In this document: positions 57,663 through 64,000 of the stretch, in pieces
Layout: every line of letters begins with the position of its first letter
How positions within the stretch are numbered: the first letter of the stretch is position 1
Assembly (NCBI RefSeq): GCF_004114615.1
Contig: NZ_CP035300.1
Span: 1 to 64,000 of the forward strand
DNA from: Dyella sp. M7H15-1
GTDB taxonomy: Bacteria; Pseudomonadota; Gammaproteobacteria; Xanthomonadales; Rhodanobacteraceae
Length of the DNA stretch: 64,000 nt
Direction of reading: 5' to 3'
Made by a program: the position numbers and the translations under genes
Notes under the pieces: model-generated
Database searches by the model: none
What the model saw: the letters and a program-made list of their open reading frames with translations, nothing else
What the model was told of the DNA's origin: nothing

Positions 57663-59084
57663 ATGGATGCCGCGCGTATGACCCGCTTCGTCAGTGATCT
57701 CTGGGATGCTGAAATCGTCCCGCAACTGATGGATTACATCCGGATTCCCAACCAATCGCCGATGTTCGATAAAGATTGGGTGGCGCATGGTCACATGGAT
57801 GCGGCCGTGAAGCTGATGGAAACCTGGGTGCGCACCAAGTTGCCGTTGCTGCCCGGTGCCACGCTCGAGGTGGTGCGGCTGGAGGGCCGCACACCGCTGA
57901 TCTATATGGAAGTGCCGGGTCAGAGCGACGATACGGTGGTGCTTTATGGCCATCTCGACAAGCAGCCTGAAATGACGGGTTGGTCAGAGGGCTTGGGCCC
58001 ATGGACACCGGTATTGAAGGGCGACAAGCTCTACGGTCGCGGAGGTGCGGACGATGGTTACGCGATCTTCGGTTCGCTGGCCGCACTGCTGGCGCTGCAG
58101 GAGCAAGGCATTGCGCACGCGCGCTGCGTGATCATGATTGAAGCCTGTGAGGAATCGGGCAGCTACGACTTGCCGTATTACGTGGATCACCTCGCTTCCC
58201 GTATTGGCAATCCATCGCTGGTGGTTTGCCTTGATTCCGGTTGCGGCAACTACGACCAGCTTTGGCTGACCACGTCGTTGCGTGGCCTGACTGGTGGGGA
58301 GTTGACGGTGCAGGTGCTGGAAGAGGGTGTGCACTCGGGCGATGCGTCCGGTGTGGTGCCGTCCAGCTTTCGTATCCTGCGTGAGTTGCTCTCGCGCCTG
58401 GAAGATCCGGAAACCGGTCGTATCAAGCCGAAAGAGCTGTACGTGGAGATTCCGCCGCAGCGCATCGAGCAGGCCAAGGCGGCGGCTGGCGTACTGGGCA
58501 AGGAGATCTACAGCAAATTCCCGCTCGTCAATGGGATGCACCCGGTGACGGACGATCTCCCCGAACTGGTGCTCAACCGCACCTGGCGTCCGCAGCTTGC
58601 GGTAACCGGCGTGGAGGGCATTCCGCCGCTGGAAAGCGCTGGCAACGTGCTGCGCCCCCAAACCTCGGTAAAACTCAGCCTGCGTGTGCCGCCGACGCTT
58701 GATGGGGCGAAGGCGGGTGAATTCGTGAAGCAGTTGTTAGAGAAAGATCCGCCGTACGGCGCCAAGGTCAGCTTTAAGCTGGAAAAAGATAGCAGTGGCT
58801 GGCATGCGCCGCAGTTGTCGCCGTGGTTGGAAAAAGCGGTGTCTGGCGCATCTGAGCAGTATTTCGGCAGGCAGGCAGCCTACATGGGCGAGGGCGGCTC
58901 GATTCCGTTCATGGGCATGCTGGGCAGCAAGTTCCCGCAGGCGCAGTTCTTGATCACCGGGGTGCTCGGTCCGCATTCCAACGCGCATGGTCCTAACGAA
59001 TTCATCCATATTCCCACTGGCAAGAAGGTTTCGATGGTGGTGGCCGATGTGGTGGCTCGCCACTTCGAACAGGGCAAGGGCTGA
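57663..59084 (+). CDS. M20-family metallopeptidase
   Basis: 473 residues from the ATG at 57663. Dinuclear zinc motifs: VVLYGHLDKQPEM (His, Asp), YGRGGADDGYA (Asp), IEACEESGS (catalytic and ligand Glu), VCLDSGCG (Asp), GPHSNAHGPNE (His). The pattern is like carnosinase/dipeptidase-type M20 enzymes. A cytoplasmic peptide hydrolase. Intact. The gene lies just upstream of yggS, probably in one operon. Confidence 0.9.
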   Translation: MDAARMTRFVSDLWDAEIVPQLMDYIRIPNQSPMFDKDWVAHGHMDAAVKLMETWVRTKLPLLPGATLEVVRLEGRTPLIYMEVPGQSDDTVVLYGHLDKQPEMTGWSEGLGPWTPVLKGDKLYGRGGADDGYAIFGSLAALLALQEQGIAHARCVIMIEACEESGSYDLPYYVDHLASRIGNPSLVVCLDSGCGNYDQLWLTTSLRGLTGGELTVQVLEEGVHSGDASGVVPSSFRILRELLSRLEDPETGRIKPKELYVEIPPQRIEQAKAAAGVLGKEIYSKFPLVNGMHPVTDDLPELVLNRTWRPQLAVTGVEGIPPLESAGNVLRPQTSVKLSLRVPPTLDGAKAGEFVKQLLEKDPPYGAKVSFKLEKDSSGWHAPQLSPWLEKAVSGASEQYFGRQAAYMGEGGSIPFMGMLGSKFPQAQFLITGVLGPHSNAHGPNEFIHIPTGKKVSMVVADVVARHFEQGKG

Positions 59085-59091
59085 TCTGCTG

Positions 59092-59787
59092 ATGGATGTC
59101 GCGCAACTGGCTGCGAACTGGATAGCCGTGCGCCGTCGGGTCGACGAGGCATGCCGCGCCGCCGGACGTGATCCGGCGGCGGTGACCATCCTGCCGGTCA
59201 GCAAAACCTTTGGCGTGGACACGATTCGTGCTGCCATGGCCGTGGGACTGCGGCGCTTTGGTGAGAACAAAGTGCAGGAGGTTCGGAACAAGGCTGGGGC
59301 ACTGGCCGGCGAGCCGGTCGAATGGGTCGTGATCGGCCATCTGCAGACCAACAAGGCCAAGGACGTCGCCCGATTGGCCAGCGAGGTGCAATCGCTGGAC
59401 CGACTGGAACTGGCCCAGATCCTGGATCGCCGCTTGCAGCTTGAGGGCCGTAGCCTGGATGTGCTGGTGCAGGTGAAGACAGCGCGCGAGGACACTAAGT
59501 CTGGCCTGCCGGGCGAGGCGTTGCCAGCCTTCCTGCACCAGTTACGCGCCTACCCCACGCTGCGTGTGCGTGGTTTGATGACGCTGGCGACCCTGTCCGA
59601 GGAGATGGACGAGGTGCGGGCCTGCTTCCGAACCCTGCGCGAGCTGCGCGACAGTTGTGTGGCTGAGGGACACGAGTTGCCTCGGTTGTCGATGGGCATG
59701 AGCTCTGATTTCGCTCTCGCGATTGCCGAGGGCGCGACTGAGGTGAGGATCGGAACCGCCATTTTTGGTAGCCGTTCCTACACATGA
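59092..59787 (+). CDS. yggS: PLP homeostasis protein YggS
   Basis: 231 residues from the ATG at 59092, eight bases after the peptidase stop. Alanine-racemase-like barrel without racemase activity: PVSKTFG (PLP lysine), FGENKVQEV, VVIGHLQTNKAK, LDVLVQVKTAREDTKSGLPG, LSMGMSSDFALAIAEG and a final RIGTAIFGSR. It keeps pyridoxal phosphate in balance. Confidence 0.93.
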   Translation: MDVAQLAANWIAVRRRVDEACRAAGRDPAAVTILPVSKTFGVDTIRAAMAVGLRRFGENKVQEVRNKAGALAGEPVEWVVIGHLQTNKAKDVARLASEVQSLDRLELAQILDRRLQLEGRSLDVLVQVKTAREDTKSGLPGEALPAFLHQLRAYPTLRVRGLMTLATLSEEMDEVRACFRTLRELRDSCVAEGHELPRLSMGMSSDFALAIAEGATEVRIGTAIFGSRSYT

Positions 59788-60050
59788 GTGTGATTTTCAT
59801 CACGCTTTCGGTCTTAAAGATTGCCTGAAAATTTCAGAGGCATTCGCTTAAACTTGTTGTCAGTCATGAATTATTTGTTAATTAATTCATATAGTTAGCC
59901 TTTGTCACGACTTTCGCATGTTTTTCGAACGACAGGGTTCAGTTAACGCGATTCGAACATGCTGACGGTTTTGCTTTGATATCGTCACAACTTTGTCATG
60001 GTCGCCGCAGGGGGTGGTGACCGGATAAGCAACCGCCCAGAGATCCACGC
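59788..60050. other. Intergenic region before NlpC/P60 gene
   Basis: AT-rich stretch (59850-59900) with AATTATTTGTTAATTAATTC, likely to hold the promoter for the hydrolase gene. No gene seen. Confidence 0.4.
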
Positions 60051-60758
60051 ATGTCTAAAACGCGACTTGTACTCGCCGCGCTTGTCTCTGCTATGTGCTT
60101 TTCAAGCTCGGTCTTGGCCGCTACCGTCTATCATGGTGTGCAGGCACAGATTTCCGGAAAGATCTCCAGCTCTTTGCTGAATCCACTGGCAGCTTTCTCC
60201 GCAGCCCCCTCGCTGGCCCAGTCCACGATTCCTACCCAGCTTCCGATTGCCGCGCTGGCCCCCGCCAAGGCGGACGATGCAGCCGCTGTGGAAGGCGATG
60301 ACGCTGCCCAGTTCAGCGACGTCAAAACCTCGGAAGGCCTGCGCGACATACTGGTCGGTTTAGCCATGCAGCTTCGCCATGTTCGCTACGTGCGCGGTGG
60401 TCGCGATCCTTCCACCGGTTTCGATTGCAGCGGCTTCGTGCGCTACGTGTTCGAGCATGCACTAGGTCTGCAGTTGCCGACCAATTCCGCTTCCCAGTAT
60501 CTGATCGGCCACATCGTTCGCCGCAATGACATGCAGCCGGGCGACTTGGTATTCTTCCGCACCGCCGACCGCCATGGCAAGGGCCGCATCTCGCACGTTG
60601 GCATCTACCTTAGCGACGGCCAGTTCATCCATTCGCCGCGTCGTGGCGAGTCGGTGCGCGTGGACAACCTTGCTGACAGCTATTGGTCCAAGCGCTTCGC
60701 GGGCGCCCGTCGTCCGGATGCGATGGCTCAGATTGATTCGACCACGCATAACGGCTGA
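60051..60758 (+). CDS. Secreted NlpC/P60 cell-wall hydrolase
   Basis: 235 residues. Signal peptide (SKTRLVLAALVSAMCFSSSV), Ala/Pro-rich linker to about 95, then the NlpC/P60 domain: RYVRGGRDPSTGFDCSGFVR with the catalytic Cys, ISHVGIYL (His), QFIHSPR (third residue). It cuts peptide cross-links in the periplasm. Ends before a clean terminator. Confidence 0.9.
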   Translation: MSKTRLVLAALVSAMCFSSSVLAATVYHGVQAQISGKISSSLLNPLAAFSAAPSLAQSTIPTQLPIAALAPAKADDAAAVEGDDAAQFSDVKTSEGLRDILVGLAMQLRHVRYVRGGRDPSTGFDCSGFVRYVFEHALGLQLPTNSASQYLIGHIVRRNDMQPGDLVFFRTADRHGKGRISHVGIYLSDGQFIHSPRRGESVRVDNLADSYWSKRFAGARRPDAMAQIDSTTHNG

Positions 60759-60780
60759 TCGTCTCGTGCGATCGAAAAAA

Positions 60781-60805
60781 AGGCCACCTAAAAGGTGGCC
60801 TTTTT
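60781..60805 (+). terminator. Rho-independent terminator
   Basis: AGGCCACC taaaa GGTGGCC followed by TTTTT, 23 bases after the hydrolase stop. Confidence 0.85.
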
Positions 60806-61019
60806 GTTGGGTGGGGCGTGCCTGATACTGGTGCGGTGTCTCACAAATACCATCCAATCATTCCGGTGTCTTTCGCCACGATCCTGCGATCCTGTGTTGC
60901 TCGTCGTCATAGTGCCACTACGACTCCTCTTTGCGCCTTGTCTGGCGGCGAAATCCAAGCGGAATGTCTTCGCGTTACTTGTGAGACACCATACTAGCGC
61001 CTGTCCATTGAGGTTGCCC

Positions 61020-61673
61020 ATGCCTACCAACCTGCCGTCCGTTACCCGTAACTTGCTTATCGCTAATGTCGCCGTGTTCCTGTTGCAACAGGTGATGGGC
61101 GACTACCTGATAGCGCATTTTGCGTTGTGGCCGCTCGGTCCCGACCAGATGGCGCAGGGTGACGATGGCAGCGTGGTATTCGTGGGTTTTCGCCTGTGGC
61201 AACTGGTGACGTATGCCTTCATGCACGGTGGCTTCACGCATATTTTCTTCAATATGTTTGCGCTGTATATGTTTGGCGGCACGATCGAGCGTACGTTCGG
61301 TTCGCGCAATTTCACGGTGTACTACTTCGTATGCTTGCTGGGCGCAGCACTCGCGCAATTGATGGTGGTGAAGTACTACACCCATGGTTTCGAGCCGACA
61401 CTGGGCGCATCCGGTGCCATTTTCGGCTTGCTGTTGGCGTTCGGTATGCTTTATCCGCAGGAAAAACTGATGCTGATCTTTTTGCCGATTCCAATTCCCG
61501 CATGGCTTTTCGTGATGGGCTATGGTGCGATCGAGTTGGCGCTGGGCGTGACGGGTCGGCAGGCGGATGTTGCGCATTTCGCCCACCTCGGCGGTATGCT
61601 AGGTGGCTTTTTGATGATCGAGTACTGGCGCGGCAAGTTGCCCATCAAACCCAAGCGCCGCTTGATGCGCTGA
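61020..61673 (+). CDS. Rhomboid-family intramembrane protease
   Basis: 217 residues from ATG 61020. Six hydrophobic segments; HGGFTHIFFNMFALYMFG, then catalytic Ser in LGASGAIFGLL and His in AHFAHLGGMLGG, the Ser-His dyad of rhomboids. It cuts membrane proteins within their helices. Intact. Confidence 0.92.
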   Translation: MPTNLPSVTRNLLIANVAVFLLQQVMGDYLIAHFALWPLGPDQMAQGDDGSVVFVGFRLWQLVTYAFMHGGFTHIFFNMFALYMFGGTIERTFGSRNFTVYYFVCLLGAALAQLMVVKYYTHGFEPTLGASGAIFGLLLAFGMLYPQEKLMLIFLPIPIPAWLFVMGYGAIELALGVTGRQADVAHFAHLGGMLGGFLMIEYWRGKLPIKPKRRLMR

Positions 61674-61704
61674 TACAACGACGTTCCATTAACAGGCTAA
61701 TTCC

Positions 61705-63072
61705 ATGACCGAACATCTGCAGCGCCGACTGACGTCGCGCCTGATCACCTTCATGGCGCTGGGCATGGCCATTGGCACGGGCTTGTTTCTGGGCTCGGCC
61801 AGCTCCATCCAGATGGCGGGGCCATCGGTCATCTTCGCTTATCTGTTTGGTGGCCTGATGATCTTCATCATCATGCGCGCACTGGGCGAAATGGCGGTAA
61901 ACGATCCGGTGGCCGGTTCCTTCAGTAGTTATGCGCATCGTTACCTCGGGCCGTTCGCAGGTTACCTCACTGGCTGGAATTACTGGCTGCTGATGGTGGG
62001 CGTAGGTATGGCCGAGAGCACCGGCGTAGGCATCTATATGAAGGAGTGGTTCCCTGATCTGCCGCAATGGATCTGGGTGTTCGGCAGCGTGGTGATGATC
62101 GGTACGCTCAACCTGATGGCCGTGCGCGTGTACGGGGAGATGGAATTCTGGTTCACCATGATCAAAGTGGTGACCGTAGTGCTGATGATTATCGGCGGCG
62201 CATGCATCATCTGGTTCGGTTGGGGCAATAGCGGTCACCCCATGGGCCTGAGCAATTTGTGGAGCCATGGCGGTTGGTTTCCCAATGGCTTCGAAGGCAT
62301 GGTGTTGGCGTTGCCGATCGTGGTATTTGCCTTCGGTGGCATTGAGACCATCGGCATGGCGGCGGGCGAGGCGGCCGATCCGGCGAAGAACATTCCCCGT
62401 GCCGTGAATTCAGTGCTGTGGCGTATCCTGATTTTCTATGTGGGCGCGCTGATCGTGATCATGGCGATCTACCCGTGGAACCAGCTCGGCACACAAGGCA
62501 GTCCGTTTGTCACCACGTTTGCCAAGCTAGGCATCCAGCAGGCGGCGGGCATCATCAACTTTGTAGTGATTACTGCGGCGCTGTCGGGCTTCAACAGCAC
62601 CACTTTCAGTGGCAGCCGCATGCTATACAGCCTGTCGCACAAGGGGCAGGCACCTGCGTTCCTGGGTAAGGTCAGCGAACAAGGCGTGCCCATACGCAGC
62701 GTGCTGGCGTGCATGGCATGCCTGGTGATCAGCGTGCTACTCAACTACATGCTGCCCGGTCGCATCTTCGCCATGATGATGTCGATCCTGTCGTTCAACA
62801 CCGTGTGGACCTGGATGATGGTGCTGATTGCACACTTCAGCTTCCGCCGCCGTCACGGAGCTACGGCTTTCCCGTTGCGCGTGTGGCCGCTGAGCAGTGT
62901 GATCTGCCTGGCGTTCCTCACCTTTGTGCTGGTGATGCTGGGCTATAGCCCGGATACGCGCGTGGCGCTATATGTGGGGGGCGCGTGGGTGGCATTGCTA
63001 AGTATTGCGTACGTAGTCTTTGGCATCGGGCGGCGCATGAGTTTGACTGCCGGCGATGCGGATGCGGTGTGA
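61705..63072 (+). CDS. APC-family amino acid permease
   Basis: 455 residues with about twelve membrane helices and the amino-acid transporter pattern: RRLTSRLITFMALGMAIGTG, L-F-L-G-S; FSSYAHRYLGPFAGYLTGWN; FAFGGIETIGMAAGEAADPA, KNIPRAVNSVLWRI. It resembles ProY/CycA/AnsP-type importers. The substrate cannot be told from sequence. Thirty bases after the rhomboid gene. Confidence 0.9.
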   Translation: MTEHLQRRLTSRLITFMALGMAIGTGLFLGSASSIQMAGPSVIFAYLFGGLMIFIIMRALGEMAVNDPVAGSFSSYAHRYLGPFAGYLTGWNYWLLMVGVGMAESTGVGIYMKEWFPDLPQWIWVFGSVVMIGTLNLMAVRVYGEMEFWFTMIKVVTVVLMIIGGACIIWFGWGNSGHPMGLSNLWSHGGWFPNGFEGMVLALPIVVFAFGGIETIGMAAGEAADPAKNIPRAVNSVLWRILIFYVGALIVIMAIYPWNQLGTQGSPFVTTFAKLGIQQAAGIINFVVITAALSGFNSTTFSGSRMLYSLSHKGQAPAFLGKVSEQGVPIRSVLACMACLVISVLLNYMLPGRIFAMMMSILSFNTVWTWMMVLIAHFSFRRRHGATAFPLRVWPLSSVICLAFLTFVLVMLGYSPDTRVALYVGGAWVALLSIAYVVFGIGRRMSLTAGDADAV

Positions 63073-63553
63073 TGAGGTGATTTGACGTCGATCGAAACCG
63101 CGTAGGGTTATCTGACGGCACACTGTTTTGATCGATTCGAGCGAGGCCCCTTCACGGGCTTCGCTTTTTAATTTGCACTTACTGCTGCTGGTGCACTATA
63201 TGCAGGTCATGCGTCAATCAGAGCTTTCTAAAGTTTTGTGGGTTGTTTCTTACATGACAGTCTTAGCTTGAGCACATGAGTTTCGAATATGGCCGACTTT
63301 CTCTTTTTGAGTTCAGTGCTAGCGTTTATCCATCCGCACAAAAAAGGGGAAGGCGCTAGCACACGGTACGATGGCTGCTGGGGTTGGCCATATCTTCGCT
63401 TCGATAGCCAAGTGTCGAGTAAAAGGCATGAAGTTCGGGCGTCGAAGCGAGCGGCTCATGGGGCAGCCCGGCATTAGTTTTCATTTGAACATACCGCCCA
63501 GCAAAGATGCTGTTGGCATGGATGTGTTCAAGTCACAGAGCTGGAATCATTCT
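63073..63553. other. Intergenic region, no supported gene
   Basis: About 480 bases. It starts with a terminator for the permease gene (63140-63169: AGCGAGGCCC ... GGGCTTCGCTTTTT). A 62-codon plus-strand frame at 63289 has no ribosome site or recognisable feature. The last part should hold the promoter of the protease gene. Confidence 0.5.
63140..63169 (+). terminator. Terminator after permease gene
   Basis: Stem AGCGAGGCCC / GGGCTTCGCT with one bulge, followed by TTTTTAA. Confidence 0.7.
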
Positions 63554-64000
63554 ATGAAAAAAGCCTTGTTGTTTCTCTCGCTGACTCTGGCGGTCTCCAC
63601 GACAGTAAATGCTGATGAGGTTACGCGATGTTCAACCGTCGACCCTTCTCCGGATGTGATGGCGGCCATCACAGCTAAAGCTTTGGCTACGCCCCATAGC
63701 AACCCGCCAGCAGTAATTAAGATTGCTTGGCATGAAATTATAAAAAGCGACGGGACAGGCGCTATCAGTACAGAAAGGATGAGAGAGCAGATCAGTGATC
63801 TCAACCGGAGCATGCAGGCAAACGGTATACCTATCACTTTTCAGCTCGCAAGTTGGAGCGAGTACACCTCCGATTCGTGGTTTTCTTCATGCGAAGACAA
63901 TCAGGATATGCGCGATATCCTTGCGATAGCGCCGCAAAATTACATCAATGTTTACAGTTGCAGTGATGCATCTGGCTCGCTTGGCAAGGCTAGTATTCCC
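63554..64000 (+). CDS. Secreted M43-like metalloprotease (partial)
   Basis: The first 149 residues are visible; the gene runs off the right edge. Signal peptide (KKALLFLSLTLAVSTTVNAD), then the N-terminal part typical of M43/cytophagalysin-type enzymes: IKIAWHEIIKSDGTGAISTE, MREQISDLNRSMQANGIPIT, FQLAS, and INVYSCSDASGSLGKASIP. The zinc-binding HExxH would lie outside the window, so the family is inferred from the pro/core start only. Confidence 0.65.
   Translation, partial: MKKALLFLSLTLAVSTTVNADEVTRCSTVDPSPDVMAAITAKALATPHSNPPAVIKIAWHEIIKSDGTGAISTERMREQISDLNRSMQANGIPITFQLASWSEYTSDSWFSSCEDNQDMRDILAIAPQNYINVYSCSDASGSLGKASIP

Noticed and set aside
63289-63477. 62-codon plus-strand frame
   Set aside because: No ribosome site, no domain and mixed composition; treated as intergenic.
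1-64000. CRISPR arrays, tRNA or rRNA genes
   Set aside because: No regularly spaced repeats of array type, no clear cloverleaf and no rRNA sequence were noticed by reading; a covariance-model search was not possible.

Overview
The window is GC-rich bacterial DNA, probably from a gammaproteobacterium of the Xanthomonadales/Rhodanobacteraceae type. That placement is inferred from gene content and codon style; no rRNA or tRNA gene is present to confirm it. It falls into three parts: a large prophage (1 to about 43.9 kb, left end and integrase outside the window), a scar region full of mobile-element debris (about 44.0-56.6 kb), and ordinary chromosome (about 57.0-64 kb).

Prophage. The left arm (1-3.4 kb, minus strand) is a tightly overlapping early operon with a YqaJ-type exonuclease and a probable annealing protein. 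The immunity region (3.4-6.7 kb) holds a CI-like repressor that lacks the usual S24 catalytic Ser/Lys, a MASE1 membrane sensor just downstream of it, a secreted protein, and three copies of the operator TAAACTnnnAGTTTA at the two divergent early promoters. The right early operon (6.5-11.1 kb) carries a Cro-like protein, small DNA-binding proteins, a DUF1376 replication protein with a partner, and RusA. Cargo at 11.2-18.0 kb follows: a GNAT acetyltransferase, a complete four-gene archaic (Csu-like) chaperone-usher pilus operon, and a DinJ-like/unknown/Doc toxin-antitoxin cluster. A zinc-finger protein in the position of antiterminator Q is followed at once by a candidate late promoter and hairpin. 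The late region (20-43.9 kb) encodes terminase, DUF4055 portal, scaffold-like protein, P22-type coat, a contractile tail (sheath, tube, chaperone with a programmed -1 frameshift, tape measure, LysM protein, hub, spike, W, J, fibre) and lysis genes (GH73 endolysin, holin candidates, Rz/Rz1). Terminator-like hairpins repeatedly punctuate this late region, which suggests antitermination.

Scar region. Next to the lysis genes lies a ShET2/EspL-like cysteine-protease effector gene, preceded by an almost perfect 143-bp palindrome and flanked by inverted 12-bp motifs. Beyond it are an IS4-type transposase fragment, a group II intron reverse-transcriptase fragment and intron 3' end, two nearly identical IS200/IS605 elements, two nested IS21 elements with broken istA genes, and a YD-repeat (RHS) gene split by IS200, IS21 and a frameshift. 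GyrI-like and dbpA genes survive between the elements.

Chromosome. A ComEA-like helix-hairpin-helix protein, an M20 peptidase, YggS, an NlpC/P60 hydrolase, a rhomboid protease, an amino-acid permease and the start of an M43-like secreted metalloprotease complete the window.
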